This document shows, piece after piece, positions 24,352-35,644 of a DNA stretch of 64,000 nucleotides (position 1 is the first letter of the stretch; every line of letters starts with the position of its first letter). A program made the position numbers and the translations under genes. The stretch covers positions 1,674,001-1,738,000 of the forward strand of contig NC_014217.1 of the NCBI RefSeq assembly GCF_000092925.1, in the 5' to 3' direction. This DNA comes from Ancylobacter novellus DSM 506. GTDB lineage: Bacteria > Pseudomonadota > Alphaproteobacteria > Rhizobiales > Xanthobacteraceae. The notes beneath the pieces are model-generated. The model worked only from the letters and a program-made list of their open reading frames with translations, did not search any database and was not told the origin of the DNA.

Positions 24352-26586
24352 ATGGGAGAGCCACCGATTCCGACCGATGACGGCACGATCGAACCGATCG
24401 GGCTGAAGGCGGCGCTCGAGGAGCGCTACCTCGCCTATGCGCTCTCCACCATCATGCACCGGGCGCTGCCCGACGCACGCGACGGGCTGAAGCCGGTGCA
24501 CCGGCGCATTCTCTATGGCATGCGCCTGCTACGGCTCGATCCCGGCGGCGGCTTCCGCAAGAGCGCCAAGATCGTCGGCGACGTGATGGGCTCGTTCCAC
24601 CCGCACGGCAACATGGCGATCTACGACGCCATGGTGCGCCTGGCGCAGGATTTCTCCCAGCGCTACCCGCTGGTCGACGGGCAGGGGAACTTCGGCAACA
24701 TCGACGGCGACAACGCCGCTGCCGAGCGCTACACCGAGGCGCGCCTGACCGAGGTGGCGCGGCTCATCCTCGACGGCATCGACGAGGACGCGGTCGATTT
24801 CCGCCCGAACTATGACGGCACCACCGAAGAGCCGGTGGTCATGCCCGGCGCTTTCCCCAACCTGCTCGCCAACGGCTCGACCGGCATCGCGGTGGGCATG
24901 GCGACCTCAATCCCGCCGCACAACGCCGCCGAGCTGATCGATGCCAGCCTGCACCTGATCGACAACCCGCAGGCGACCACTGACGATCTCCTCCAGTTCG
25001 TGAAGGGGCCGGATTTCCCGACCGGTGGCGTCGTCATCGAATCCCCGGCTTCCATCGCCGACGCTTATGCGACGGGCCGCGGCGGCTTCCGCCTGCGCGC
25101 GCGCTGGCACAAGGAGGAGACCGGGCGCGGCACCTATGTCGTGGTGGTCACCGAGATTCCCTACGGCGTGCCGAAGTCGCGCCTAGTCGAGAAGATCGCC
25201 GACCTGCTCAACGAGAAGAAGCTCCCGCTGCTCGCCGACGTGCGCGACGAGAGCGCGGAGGACGTCCGTCTCGTGCTGGAGCCGCGCGCGAGGAATGTCG
25301 ACGCTGAGCTGATGATGGAGAGCCTGTTCCGGCTCACCGAACTGGAGACCCGCTTTCCGCTCAACATGAACGTGCTGGTCGGCGGCCAGGTGCCGAAGGT
25401 GGTCAGCCTTGCCGAGGCGCTGCGCGAATGGGTCGACCATCGCCGCGAGGTGCTGCTGCGCCGTTCACGCCACCGGCTCAAGGAGATCGAGCACCGGCTG
25501 GAAGTGCTGGGCGGCTACCTCATCGCCTATCTCAACCTCGACGAGGTGATCCGCATCATCCGCGAGGAGGACGAGCCGAAGGTCGAACTGATGCGTACCT
25601 TCGAGCTCACCGACGTGCAGGCCGAGGCGATCCTCAACATGCGGCTGCGCTCTTTGCGCAAGCTCGAGGAATTCGAGATCCGCAAGGAGCACGACGCGCT
25701 GTCCAAGGAGAAGGACGGCATCGAGAAGCTGCTCGGCTCCGAGGCACGGCAATGGAAGACAGTAGCCTGGGAGCTCGGCGAGACGCGCAAGATCTTCGGC
25801 CCCGACACGCCGCTCGGCCGCCGCCGCACCGGCTTCGGCGAGGCGGCGGCGCATGACGCCGACGCGGTGAGCGAAGCGCTGGTCGAGCGCGAGCCCATCA
25901 CCGTCGTCGTCTCCGAAAAGGGCTGGATCCGCGCGCTGAAGGGGCATGTGGCCGATCTCTCGGCGCTCGCCTTCAAGGGCGACGACGAGCTCAGGATCAG
26001 CTTCTTCACCGAGACCACGGCGAAGCTGCTGGTCTTCGCCACCAATGGCCGCTTCTACACGCTCGACGCCTCCAAGCTCCCGGGCGGGCGCGGCCATGGC
26101 GAACCTTTGCGCCTGTCGATCGAGCTGGAACAGGAAGCCGACATCGTCGACGTGCTGCCCTATCAGGGCGGGCGCAAGCTGCTGGTGGCGGCGAAGGAGG
26201 GCAGGGGCTTCCTCGTCGCCGAGGACGAGTGCGTCGCCAATACCCGCAAGGGCAAGCAGGTGCTCGGCGTCGACGGGCAGGATGCGGTGAAGGTGATCCC
26301 CGCCATCGGCGACAGCGTCGCGGTGATCGGCGAGAACCGCAAGCTGCTGGTGTTCCCGCTGTCGCAGATCCCGGAGATGACACGCGGGCGCGGCGTGCGG
26401 CTGCAGCGCTACAAGGACGGGCAGATGAGCGACGTGAAGGTATTCAGCGCCGCCGACGGCCTGACCTGGACCGACACGTCGGGCCGCACGTGGACGGTGA
26501 CCGACCTCACCGAATGGCGGGGCGAGCGCGCCGCCGCCGGCCGCCTGCCGCCCAAGGGCTTTCCGCGCAACAATCGCTTTGCATGA
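24352..26586 (+). CDS. parC: DNA topoisomerase IV subunit A
   Basis: Cleaves and rejoins DNA in topoisomerase IV for chromosome decatenation. The 744 residues show the breakage-reunion domain ([26 protein letters not shown]), the active-site tyrosine Y127 in AERYTEARL, and GrlA-type C-terminal beta-pinwheel blades. The absence of a canonical GyrA box and the overall length point to ParC rather than GyrA. ATG is used as start; an in-frame GTG two codons earlier is possible. The quinolone-resistance region reads [15 protein letters not shown]. Confidence 0.94.
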   Translation: MGEPPIPTDDGTIEPIGLKAALEERYLAYALSTIMHRALPDARDGLKPVHRRILYGMRLLRLDPGGGFRKSAKIVGDVMGSFHPHGNMAIYDAMVRLAQDFSQRYPLVDGQGNFGNIDGDNAAAERYTEARLTEVARLILDGIDEDAVDFRPNYDGTTEEPVVMPGAFPNLLANGSTGIAVGMATSIPPHNAAELIDASLHLIDNPQATTDDLLQFVKGPDFPTGGVVIESPASIADAYATGRGGFRLRARWHKEETGRGTYVVVVTEIPYGVPKSRLVEKIADLLNEKKLPLLADVRDESAEDVRLVLEPRARNVDAELMMESLFRLTELETRFPLNMNVLVGGQVPKVVSLAEALREWVDHRREVLLRRSRHRLKEIEHRLEVLGGYLIAYLNLDEVIRIIREEDEPKVELMRTFELTDVQAEAILNMRLRSLRKLEEFEIRKEHDALSKEKDGIEKLLGSEARQWKTVAWELGETRKIFGPDTPLGRRRTGFGEAAAHDADAVSEALVEREPITVVVSEKGWIRALKGHVADLSALAFKGDDELRISFFTETTAKLLVFATNGRFYTLDASKLPGGRGHGEPLRLSIELEQEADIVDVLPYQGGRKLLVAAKEGRGFLVAEDECVANTRKGKQVLGVDGQDAVKVIPAIGDSVAVIGENRKLLVFPLSQIPEMTRGRGVRLQRYKDGQMSDVKVFSAADGLTWTDTSGRTWTVTDLTEWRGERAAAGRLPPKGFPRNNRFA

Positions 26587-26615
26587 AAAGGCCGCCGGCG
26601 TTGAAACCGGCGGCC
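26587..26615 (-). terminator. Intrinsic terminator, mainly for the phoX transcript
   Basis: GGCCGCCGG and CCGGCGGCC pair perfectly around an 8-base loop. On the minus strand the stem is followed by TTTT, so it ends the phoX transcript. On the plus strand there is no T run after it. Confidence 0.75.
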
Positions 26616-26691
26616 AGTTAGTCTCGGTCCGACGTGGGGAACGCAACCTCCGGCCGACCCGAGGAATGGGCCGGCCGCCACCGAAGCTCGG

Positions 26692-28698
26692 TCAGGAACC
26701 GATCTTGCCGCCGTCCTGCTTCATTATGACGACGACGGCCGGACGCACCGGCATGTCGTCCTTGAAGTCCGGCCAGCGGGTGGAGAGATCCTCGTAATAG
26801 GACGGGCGGCCGAAGGGCGCCCAGTCGGTGCCGCCATCGGCCGGGTGCTGCACGGCGACGAAGGCGGTGCGGTCGTCCGGCGTGAACAGCGGGCCGCACA
26901 TCTCCGCGCCCACCGGCACGCGGAAGAACAGCTTGGAGGTGGCGCGCGCCTCGCCGTCGACGTCCACCGCCCACAGCCCGTCGGTGCGGCCGGTCTCCTT
27001 GGCGTTGTTGCCGTCGGTCGACACCCAGAGGCGGCCGGCCGAATCCACCGCGCAGTTGTCCGGCATGCCGAACCAGCCATTCTTGCTGGTGTCGGTCGAG
27101 AAGGAGGCGCCGACCGCCGCCACGGACGGGTCGCCGCACTTCAGCAGCACTTCCCACTTGCCATTGGCGGCGGTGAAGTCGCCGTTCGCCTCAGTGATCT
27201 CGATGATGTGGCCGAAGGCGTTCTTGGCGCGCGGGTTGGCGGCGTCGACCTGGTCGTCCTTGCGCTTCGTATTGTTGGTCAGCATGACGTAGACCTTGCC
27301 GTTCACACCGTTCGGCTGGATGTCCTCGGGACGGTCCATCTTGGTGGCGCCGAGCAGGTCGGCGGAGCGGCGGGTCTCGATCAACACGTCGGCCTGGCTG
27401 TTGAAGCCGTTGGCGGCGGTGAGTGGGCCCTGCCCGAACACCAGCGGCAGCCAGTTGAGCGAGCCGTCGGCATCGAACTTGGCGACGTAGAGCGTGCCCT
27501 CGTCGAGCAGGTTCATGTTGGCGGCGCGGTCGTTCGGGTTGAACGTGCCGGCGGTGACGAACTTGTAGACATAGTCGAAGCGCTCGTCGTCGCCGAGATA
27601 GAACACGACGCGGCCATCCTTGGCGACGATCGACTCGGCGCCCTCATGCTTGAAGCGGCCGAGCGCGGTGCGCTTCTTCGGCACCGAATTCGGGTCGTTC
27701 ACGTCGACCTCGACGATCCAGCCATAGCGGTTCGGGCTGTTCGGCTCCTTGGCGAGGTCGAAGCGGTCGTAGAAATTGCCCCACTCATAGGTCGAATCCG
27801 GCACGCCGTAGCGCTTGTAGTTCGCCGCCTCCTTGTGGCCCTCCGGCAGCTTGCCGAGGAAGTAGCCGTGGAAGTTCTCCTCGGCCATCACATAGGTGCC
27901 CCAGGGGGTCACACCGCCCGCGCAGTTGTTGAGGGTACCGATCACCTTGGTGCCGGTCGGGTCCTCGTTGGTCTTGAGGCGGTCGTGGCCCGCGGCCGGG
28001 CCGGTCACCTGCATTTGCGTGGTCGAGGTGATGCGGCGGTTCAGCTTGCCCTCGCGCACGACCTGCCACTTGCCATCGACCTTGCGGATCTCGACGATGG
28101 TGCCGCCATGCGCGGCCATCTCGATGTCGACGCGCTTCAGATCGGCGGGAGCGACCTTCAGCTTGCCCTCGGCGACGCTGACGATGCCGGGGAACATCAG
28201 GTGCTCGTTGGTGTATTCGTGGTTCACCACCAGCAGGCCATGCTCGGCCGAGCCGTCGAGCGGGATGAAGCCGACATAGTCGTTATTGTAGCCGAACTGC
28301 TTGCGCTGGGCTTCGGCACTCTGGTTCTTCGGGTCGAACTCGGGCGAGTCGACGAACAGCGCGTCACCCCAGCGCAGCAGCGGCTCGGCGGTGTAGCCCT
28401 CGGCAACGTGATGGGTCTGGTCGACGCCTGCCTCGACCTCGACGAAGGTGAAGGCGGAACCGTTGCCAGCGGCCTTGGCCTTCTCGGCCGAGAGCAGCGC
28501 CATCGGGCCCACGGTCGAGGCGATGGCGGAGACCGCGAGCGAACCCTTGAGCAGGCCGCGGCGCGAGAAGCGCACGGAGATCAGCTCGCCCATGGTCGGG
28601 TTGGCGGTCGGGTTGCTGCCGTCGCCCTCGGCCTCTTCGAGCAGGCTGGTGCGGAACGGCGACTCAAGCGTGGCGGGATCGATCGTGTCGTCGGTCAT
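26692..28698 (-). CDS. phoX: PhoX-family alkaline phosphatase
   Basis: Exported calcium/iron-dependent phosphomonoesterase family (DUF839, PF05787) that releases phosphate from organic esters. The 668 residues carry a twin-arginine motif FSRRGLLKGSLAVSAIA, preceded by an unusually long n-region of about 44 residues. The typical segments VVNHEYTNEHLMFPG, EENFHGYFLG and MPDNCAVDSAGRLWVSTDG are present. The ATG giving MTDDTIDP, with GGAG about 12 bases upstream, is preferred over an upstream TTG. A candidate Pho box lies about 65-80 bases upstream. A terminator follows the gene. Confidence 0.9.
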   Translation of the reverse strand: MTDDTIDPATLESPFRTSLLEEAEGDGSNPTANPTMGELISVRFSRRGLLKGSLAVSAIASTVGPMALLSAEKAKAAGNGSAFTFVEVEAGVDQTHHVAEGYTAEPLLRWGDALFVDSPEFDPKNQSAEAQRKQFGYNNDYVGFIPLDGSAEHGLLVVNHEYTNEHLMFPGIVSVAEGKLKVAPADLKRVDIEMAAHGGTIVEIRKVDGKWQVVREGKLNRRITSTTQMQVTGPAAGHDRLKTNEDPTGTKVIGTLNNCAGGVTPWGTYVMAEENFHGYFLGKLPEGHKEAANYKRYGVPDSTYEWGNFYDRFDLAKEPNSPNRYGWIVEVDVNDPNSVPKKRTALGRFKHEGAESIVAKDGRVVFYLGDDERFDYVYKFVTAGTFNPNDRAANMNLLDEGTLYVAKFDADGSLNWLPLVFGQGPLTAANGFNSQADVLIETRRSADLLGATKMDRPEDIQPNGVNGKVYVMLTNNTKRKDDQVDAANPRAKNAFGHIIEITEANGDFTAANGKWEVLLKCGDPSVAAVGASFSTDTSKNGWFGMPDNCAVDSAGRLWVSTDGNNAKETGRTDGLWAVDVDGEARATSKLFFRVPVGAEMCGPLFTPDDRTAFVAVQHPADGGTDWAPFGRPSYYEDLSTRWPDFKDDMPVRPAVVVIMKQDGGKIGS

Positions 28699-28762
28699 GG
28701 CGGTTTGCTCCGGCAAAGGGGTGCCTCAGTTTGGAGGCGTTCCACTGTGCTAGAGCCGCCGT

Positions 28763-28780
28763 GTCACAGAGCCATGACAT
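28763..28780 (-). promoter_or_regulatory. Candidate Pho box upstream of phoX
   Basis: Read on the minus strand it is ATGTCAT-GGCT-CTGTGAC: two 7-base units separated by 4 bases, close to the PhoB consensus of two CTGTCAT repeats with 4-base spacing. A TAGCAC element follows 10 bases later as a possible -10. The position upstream of a phosphatase gene fits PhoB control. Confidence 0.6.
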
Positions 28781-28794
28781 CCGGGAGGGGGAGG

Positions 28795-29544
28795 CTATTC
28801 CTCGACCCGCAGCCAGCCGGCGGGGGCGAGGCGTTCCTGGGGGAGGAAGCGGCGCTTGTAGTTCATCTTCTCGGAGCCCTCGACCCAGTAGCCAAGATAG
28901 ACGTAGGGCAGCCCCATCGCCTTCGCCTTGGCGACGTGGTCGAGGATCATGAAGGTGCCGAGCGAGCGCGCCGGCTCGTCGGGCTCGTAGAAGGAGTAGA
29001 CCATGGACAGGCCGTCGGCGAGCACGTCGGTCAGCGCGACGGCGTAGAGCGAGCCCTGTCCCCGGCCGTTGACGGCGGTGGAGGGGCCGCGCCGGCGATA
29101 TTCGATCAGCCTCGTGCGGACATGGCTGTCCTCGACCATCATGGCGTAATCGAGCACGGTCATGTCGGCCATGCCGCCGTCGCTGTGGCGGCTGTCGAGA
29201 TAGGCGCGGAAAAGCGAATATTGCTCGGCGGTCGGCACCGCGGCGCGGATGTCGCCGATGAGGTCGTCATTGGCCTGAAGCACCCGGCGGAAGCTGCGGG
29301 TCTCGCGGAAATCCTCCACGCACACGCGCACCGAGACGCAGGCGCGGCACTGCTCGCAGGCGGGGCGGTAGGCGATGGACTGGCTGCGGCGGAAGCCGCC
29401 ATGGGTCAGCACGTCGTTGAGCTGCGTCGCCCGCTCGCCGACCAGATGGGTGAACACCTTCCGCTCCGAACGGCCCGGCAGATAAGGGCAGGGCGACGGG
29501 GCGGTAAGATAGAATTGCGGCGTATCGCGAGGGTGTTCGGTCAC
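28795..29544 (-). CDS. bpt: Aspartate/glutamate leucyltransferase (Bpt-type)
   Basis: N-end-rule enzyme that transfers leucine from Leu-tRNA to proteins starting with Asp or Glu, marking them for ClpAP. The 249 residues contain the ATE-like core: [16 protein letters not shown], the cysteine motif [16 protein letters not shown] and the C-terminal [16 protein letters not shown]. The GTG start giving [12 protein letters not shown] is the family start. A TTG nine codons earlier is an alternative. Confidence 0.92.
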   Translation of the reverse strand: MTEHPRDTPQFYLTAPSPCPYLPGRSERKVFTHLVGERATQLNDVLTHGGFRRSQSIAYRPACEQCRACVSVRVCVEDFRETRSFRRVLQANDDLIGDIRAAVPTAEQYSLFRAYLDSRHSDGGMADMTVLDYAMMVEDSHVRTRLIEYRRRGPSTAVNGRGQGSLYAVALTDVLADGLSMVYSFYEPDEPARSLGTFMILDHVAKAKAMGLPYVYLGYWVEGSEKMNYKRRFLPQERLAPAGWLRVEE

Positions 29545-29628
29545 GGGTGCTTCACGTAACAGCTGCGCCAAGGATCGCGCGTGGCGGCCTCGACGTCAAA
29601 GCCGAATGCGGCCTTTCCCGATTTCGTG

Positions 29629-30162
29629 TCAGCGGTAGCGGCGCAACGAGGCGGCGCGCTCCTCGTTGTTAGTCACCACCGTGCCGATGATGAGGTCATG
29701 CAGCAGCCGGCGCCGGCTGTTGAACAGGCCGACGATGGCGACGAGCGGGGTCAGCACGCTCGCCGCGACCCAGAACAGCACCACGCTGACCACCGCCAGC
29801 AACGGATACATCGGCGCGCCGTACCACAGGCGCATCTCGATCCCCATCGCGCGCATGCCGAGCGTCGCCGAGCGGGGCCCGCCGAGGGTCAGGCCGGAAT
29901 AGACCAGCGCCCAGATGACGAAGGCGGGTCCGAGCAGGCTGAACAGGAACCAGCCCAGCCCGAAGGTGAGGAAGCCGAAGACGAAGATGAGCACCGCCGC
30001 AAAGCCGATCGGCGCGCAGATGATGAGGGCGTCGATCAGGAAGGCGATGAAGCGCCGGAAGAGAACGCCGTGGAAATATTCCGGCTCCGTCAGCGGGTCA
30101 TAAGCATAGGGCTTTGATCCGCCATAAGGATTGGGCTCGTCATAGGGGCGGCTGTCGGTCAT
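29629..30162 (-). CDS. RDD-family membrane protein
   Basis: A 177-residue inner-membrane protein of the RDD family (PF06271). The family-defining FRRFIAFLIDALII helix with R and D is present. Two more helix pairs follow (LIFVFGFLTFGLGWFLF; LLAVVSVVLFWVAASVL), then NSRRRLLHDLIIGTVVV-like end. The hydrophilic start is Pro/Tyr-rich. RDD proteins have been linked to ion or small-molecule transport but the role here is unknown. Confidence 0.85.
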   Translation of the reverse strand: MTDSRPYDEPNPYGGSKPYAYDPLTEPEYFHGVLFRRFIAFLIDALIICAPIGFAAVLIFVFGFLTFGLGWFLFSLLGPAFVIWALVYSGLTLGGPRSATLGMRAMGIEMRLWYGAPMYPLLAVVSVVLFWVAASVLTPLVAIVGLFNSRRRLLHDLIIGTVVTNNEERAASLRRYR

Positions 30163-30216
30163 CGCTCGGTTCCTCGCGCCTGCACGTAGTGACCGCCGGC
30201 GCCGCCAGCAAGAGCG

Positions 30217-31443
30217 TCAGCCGCCATTGTGCCAGTCGATGCGGGTCACATCCATGCCCTCGGCGATCAGCGCCCGGTAGACATGCTCGGCATGAGCGCG
30301 GTCGCGCGTCTCCACGGTCACGTCGAGCCGCGCGCCCTTGGCGTGCACGTCGAGGAAGTGCCGCTTGTGCTCCACTTCCAGGATGTTGGCGCCGAGGCTT
30401 CCGAGCAGTGTCGAGATGATGCCGAGTTCGCCCGGGCGGTCGAGCATGGAGAAGCGGAAGGAGACGATGCGCTCCTCGCGCTCCAGCTCGCGCATCATGA
30501 TCGAGGCGACCATGCGCGGATCGATGTTACCGCCGGAGACGACGAGGCCGACATTGCGGCCGCGATAGCGCTCCGGCTCGGCGAGCAGCGCGGCGAGGCC
30601 AGCGGCGCCGGCGCCCTCGGCCAGCGTCTTCTGCTGGGTGAGGAACAGGTTGACCGCCCGTTCGATGGTCGGCTCGTCGACCAGCACCACGTCGGAGACG
30701 AGGGCGGAGACGATCTCGCGGGTCAGCGTGCCGGCCTGCTTGACGGCGATGCCTTCGGCCAGCGTCGCGCCCTCGCAGGGCAGGGACTGCTGGTGAAGCG
30801 CGTTCCACATCGAGGGGTAGAGGCTGGTCTCGACGCCGACGACCTCGATGTCCGGGCGCAGGTCGCGGGCAGCCACGACCATGCCGGAGATCAGCCCGCC
30901 GCCGCCGACCGGCACCAGCAGGGCGTTGAGCTCGGGCGCGTCTTCGAGCATCTCGGCAGCGATGGAACCCTGGCCGGCGATGACGTGCGGATCGTCATAA
31001 GGGTGGACCCAGACGAGGTTTTCCTCGCGGGCGATGCGGTCGGCCTCCTCGCTGGCGTCACCGACCGACTCGCCGTGCAGCACGACGCGGGCGCCATGCG
31101 CTTCCGTCGCGGCGATCTTCACGATCGGCGTGTGCTTGGGCATGACGATGGTGGCGCGGATGCCGAGCCGCGCCGCATGGTAGGCAACCGCCTGCGCGTG
31201 ATTGCCGGCCGACATCGCGACCACGCCGGCCGCCCGCTCCTGCGGCGACAGGCTGGCGAGCTTGTTCAGGGCACCACGCTCCTTGAAGCTCGCCGTGACC
31301 TGGAGGTTCTCATATTTGACGAACACATGGGCGCCCGTAATCGCCGAGAGGCGCGGCGCCGGCAGCGTGGGCGTGCGCAGCACCGCGCCGTCCAGCACCT
31401 TGCGGGCGGCGGCGACGTCGGCGGGAGAGACGGGCAGGGTCAT
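30217..31443 (-). CDS. ilvA: Threonine ammonia-lyase with ACT domain
   Basis: PLP enzyme that converts threonine to 2-oxobutyrate, the entry to isoleucine synthesis. The 408 residues have the PLP lysine K54 in TASFKERGALN, the MSAGNHAQAVAYHA loop and the glycine loop VGGGGLISG. A single C-terminal ACT domain (about 325-408) begins near SFRFSMLDRPGELGII and may sense an amino acid. The ATG at MTLPVSPADV is used; further upstream frame belongs to the neighbouring gene's other strand phase. Confidence 0.9.
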   Translation of the reverse strand: MTLPVSPADVAAARKVLDGAVLRTPTLPAPRLSAITGAHVFVKYENLQVTASFKERGALNKLASLSPQERAAGVVAMSAGNHAQAVAYHAARLGIRATIVMPKHTPIVKIAATEAHGARVVLHGESVGDASEEADRIAREENLVWVHPYDDPHVIAGQGSIAAEMLEDAPELNALLVPVGGGGLISGMVVAARDLRPDIEVVGVETSLYPSMWNALHQQSLPCEGATLAEGIAVKQAGTLTREIVSALVSDVVLVDEPTIERAVNLFLTQQKTLAEGAGAAGLAALLAEPERYRGRNVGLVVSGGNIDPRMVASIMMRELEREERIVSFRFSMLDRPGELGIISTLLGSLGANILEVEHKRHFLDVHAKGARLDVTVETRDRAHAEHVYRALIAEGMDVTRIDWHNGG

Positions 31444-31451
31444 AGAGATAC

Positions 31452-32795
31452 TCAGAATTCTCGCGGCGAGGATGCCGCACGATTGAGGATACCGCCCGGC
31501 CGCAGCACGAGGAAAGCTGCCAGGAGGGAGTAGATCACCACATCGCGATACGCGATATCGAAGGCCGAGGACCACACGATTTCGACGCCGGCGACGAGGG
31601 CGGCGCCGAGAAAAGCGCCCGGCACCGAGCCAATGCCGCCAATAATCGCCGAAATCAAGGCTTTGAGCGTGATCGACAGGCCATCGCCCGGCGAAATCGT
31701 GCCATAGGCGATGACGACGGCACATCCCGCGAGCCCGGCGCAGGCCCCGGCGAGGGCGAAGGTCGCCCCGCGCAGCAGCGGTACGCGCACCCCGAGCAGC
31801 GCCGCCATGAGCGGATCCTGCGCATAGGCGCGCCAGGCGCGCCCGAAGGGGGAGAACGCGATCAGCCCCAGCAGAGCGGAGATTCCGCTCAGCGTCAGCC
31901 CGGCGGCGAGGAACTGCGCCGGCGTCGCGGTGGCGACGAAACCTTCCTTGCCGGCGATATAGATCGGTCGATTGAGCAGCGCCGGCAGCCAGTTGATCCG
32001 GCCTGTTGATGTGATGCGCAAACCCTCCGCCAGCACGATGGCGGTGGCGATGGTGGCGATGAGCATAGGCTGCGGCGAGGTCGAGCGCGTCGCCACCGGC
32101 ATGATCACCGCCTGCCCGATCGCCCAGCTCAGCAGCGCGGCCGCGGCGATGCCGGCGAGCAGCGCCAGCGTCAGCGCCGTCGGCCCGAGCCGCCCCTCGA
32201 GGCTCGCCACCCCGACCGCGATCAGCATGAAGGTGCCGCCGGCGACCGCGATCTCGCCGAAGGCGAGGTTGATCCGACCGAACAGCCCGTGCACCAGCGC
32301 GAAGCCCACCGCGATGAGGCCGTAGACGCCGGCCATGACGAGGCCGCCCAGCACCTGCTGCAGCCAATAGGCGCTCGCGCGGTCGAGCGTGAACCAGGGC
32401 GGACGCGCCGTCTCCGGGCCGAGATCCTCCAGCCACCAGCGTTCGAGGATGTAGAGCCGGATGTCGCTCAGAGGGCCGCGGTCCGTATCGACGGCGACGA
32501 GGTCGAAGCGTTCGACGCCGGTCTGCGCGGCGAAGCGGCAGACGATCCAATGCGGTGCGGTGCCTTGTGGCCCCTGCGCCCGATAGCTGTAGCGCAGCGC
32601 CGTGGCCTCGCCCGGCACCGGGTTCAGCGCGATCTCGGCGATGGTCGCGTCCTCGGCCTCCAGCGCCGGCGCCACGGCGCGGCAGATCCGCGACTGGTCG
32701 GCGTCGATCACCGAGCCGCAGCCGGGCAGAAGGATCAGGACGGCAAAAAGAAGGAGGCAGACGATGAGGCCGGTTCGGACAGCGGGAACCGGCAT
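31452..32795 (-). CDS. LivH-like branched-chain amino-acid ABC permease with extra N-terminal domain
   Basis: The last 300 residues form a LivH-type inner-membrane permease (GVYGLIAVGFALVHGLFGRINLAFGE; SAIIGGIGSVPGAFLG). In front is about 120 residues with a hydrophobic start, ILLPGC (C26, a lipobox-like motif), then a soluble segment with several cysteines (CGSV, ICRA, VCRF). This is unusual for LivH, which normally starts at the first helix. No LivM, LivG, LivF or binding protein lies nearby. It ends 8 bases before the ilvA start and probably shares its transcript. Transport specificity is unproven. Confidence 0.75.
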   Translation of the reverse strand: MPVPAVRTGLIVCLLLFAVLILLPGCGSVIDADQSRICRAVAPALEAEDATIAEIALNPVPGEATALRYSYRAQGPQGTAPHWIVCRFAAQTGVERFDLVAVDTDRGPLSDIRLYILERWWLEDLGPETARPPWFTLDRASAYWLQQVLGGLVMAGVYGLIAVGFALVHGLFGRINLAFGEIAVAGGTFMLIAVGVASLEGRLGPTALTLALLAGIAAAALLSWAIGQAVIMPVATRSTSPQPMLIATIATAIVLAEGLRITSTGRINWLPALLNRPIYIAGKEGFVATATPAQFLAAGLTLSGISALLGLIAFSPFGRAWRAYAQDPLMAALLGVRVPLLRGATFALAGACAGLAGCAVVIAYGTISPGDGLSITLKALISAIIGGIGSVPGAFLGAALVAGVEIVWSSAFDIAYRDVVIYSLLAAFLVLRPGGILNRAASSPREF

Positions 32796-32815
32796 GTCAG
32801 CGCCCGTGGAGCGGT

Positions 32816-34072
<1,257 letters not shown>

Positions 34073-34113
34073 TTATGTGGCGGAGCACCGACGATCAGCC
34101 AGCCGGGGACAGT

Positions 34114-35187
34114 GTGAAGGAAAGCGGCATTCGAAACATCGGCATCCGGTTCGAGACTCGCGGCGCGCTCGGCCTGGTGACGCTCGACCGGCCGCGGGCG
34201 CTCAACGCGCTCGACCACGCCATGGTGCGGGCGATGCGGGCGCAGCTCGACGCCTGGATCGCCGACGACAGTGTTGCCCATGTCGTGCTGCGCTCGGCGC
34301 ATGAGCGCGCCTTCTGCGTCGGCGGCGACGTCCGCGCCATGGCCACCCTCGGCCGGGAGGGGCGCAAGGAAGAGGCGCGCGACTACTGGCGCGACGAATA
34401 CGCGCTCGACCACCTGATTTCCCGCTATCCCAAGCCGTTCGTCTCGCTGGTCGACGGCATGTGCTTCGGCGGCGGCTTCGGCCTGTCGGGGCACGGGCGC
34501 TTCCGCGTCGCGGGTGAGAACCTCGGCTTCGCCATGCCGGAGGTCGCCATCGGCCTGTTCCCGGATGTCGGCGCCACCCATGTGCTGCCGCGGCTCCCCG
34601 GCTGGAGCGGCACCTGGCTCGCCATGACCGGCGCGCGCATCGGCATGTCGGACGCCATGGCGCTCGGGCTCTACACCCACCACGTCCCGACCGCCCGCTG
34701 GCCGGAGCTGATCGAGGCTCTCTCCGCCGGCCGTGCGGTGACGCCGACGCTCGTCCGTCTCGCCGTTGCCCCACCGGCACCGGCCCTGGGCGCTCTCTAC
34801 CCGCATATCGACCGCGTCTTCGCCGGGGGCTCGGTCGAGGCGATCATGATCGCGCTGGAGAAGGTTGGGGAGCAGGAGGGGGAAGCGGCGACCTTCGCCC
34901 GCGTGCAGCGCGAGACCATCCTGCGCGCCTCGCCGACCAGCGTTCACATCGCCTTCCAGCAGATGCAGCGCGGGCCGCACGCCGACCTCGCGGGCTGCCT
35001 GAAGCTGGAATTCCGCGTCGTCACCCGTCTCCTCGACCAGAACGACTTCTATGAGGGCGTGCGCGCGGTCCTCGTCGACAAGGACCAGAAGCCCGACTGG
35101 CGCCCGGCGCGGCTGGAAGAGGTCGATCCAGCGGCGGTCGCTGCCATGTTCGACGTACCGCTCCCCGACGAACTAGTGCTCGCCTGA
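34114..35187 (+). CDS. 3-hydroxyisobutyryl-CoA hydrolase family protein
   Basis: Crotonase-fold enzyme of valine catabolism that releases 3-hydroxyisobutyrate from its CoA ester. The 357 residues match HIBCH rather than plain enoyl-CoA hydratases (about 260). FCVGGDVRAM is the oxyanion-hole segment, FGGGFGLSGHGRFRV the CoA region, and AMPEVAIGLFPDVGA carries the catalytic glutamate. The GTG start is preferred because GGGGAC precedes it. An upstream in-frame ATG at 34075 lacks a ribosome site. The first gene of a possible unit with the DUF6163 gene 13 bases later. Confidence 0.88.
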   Translation: MKESGIRNIGIRFETRGALGLVTLDRPRALNALDHAMVRAMRAQLDAWIADDSVAHVVLRSAHERAFCVGGDVRAMATLGREGRKEEARDYWRDEYALDHLISRYPKPFVSLVDGMCFGGGFGLSGHGRFRVAGENLGFAMPEVAIGLFPDVGATHVLPRLPGWSGTWLAMTGARIGMSDAMALGLYTHHVPTARWPELIEALSAGRAVTPTLVRLAVAPPAPALGALYPHIDRVFAGGSVEAIMIALEKVGEQEGEAATFARVQRETILRASPTSVHIAFQQMQRGPHADLAGCLKLEFRVVTRLLDQNDFYEGVRAVLVDKDQKPDWRPARLEEVDPAAVAAMFDVPLPDELVLA

Positions 35188-35200
35188 GGTTTTTTGCGCT

Positions 35201-35644
35201 ATGCACAGCGGCATGAGTTCGCCCTACGATCCCATCGACGCCACGCTCGGCCCGGCCGGCGCGCGGATGCCCCCCTGGCAGTGGCGTGTGCTGGTCTATC
35301 TGCGCGCGCTCGCCGGCTTCCTGATGGTGAAGACCGTCTATAGCTGGACGCTGATCTGCGGCGTGTGGGACGGCGACACCAGCCGTTTCGAGATGCTCTC
35401 GCTCGCCGCGCAGGCGGCCGTCATCTGGGCGGCGATCATGAACCCGGTGGCGGCGGTCGGGCTCTGGCTTGGCGCTTCCTGGGGCGTCGTGCTGTGGCTG
35501 GTCACTGCCATGGTGCAGATACTCATCAACGCCTCGGCCCCCGAAGGCGTCGGCCGGCTGCTGATCGTCGCGGCGATCGAGACGGTGCTGGTCGCGGTCT
35601 ATGCCTTCCTCACCTACAAGGCGACGCGCGAGAGCGAGGAGTAA
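35201..35644 (+). CDS. DUF6163-type membrane protein
   Basis: A 147-residue inner-membrane protein with three or four hydrophobic helices (LAAQAAVIWAAIMNPVAAVG; ASWGVVLWLVTAMVQILI; LLIVAAIETVLVAVYAFL). The position directly upstream of ldtR matches the conserved arrangement I recall for DUF6163 proteins in Hyphomicrobiales. No enzymatic residues are evident. An ATG four codons downstream (MSSPYDP) is an alternative start. Confidence 0.7.
   Translation: MHSGMSSPYDPIDATLGPAGARMPPWQWRVLVYLRALAGFLMVKTVYSWTLICGVWDGDTSRFEMLSLAAQAAVIWAAIMNPVAAVGLWLGASWGVVLWLVTAMVQILINASAPEGVGRLLIVAAIETVLVAVYAFLTYKATRESEE

Noticed and set aside
26845..29559. A 904-codon open frame on the plus strand across phoX and bpt
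   Set aside because: It is antisense to two well-supported genes, resembles no family and arises from high GC codon bias. It has no ribosome site.
30217..32550. A 777-residue fusion of the LivH region with threonine ammonia-lyase
   Set aside because: The upstream part is a different reading phase of the permease gene. The enzyme starts at MTLPVSPADV.
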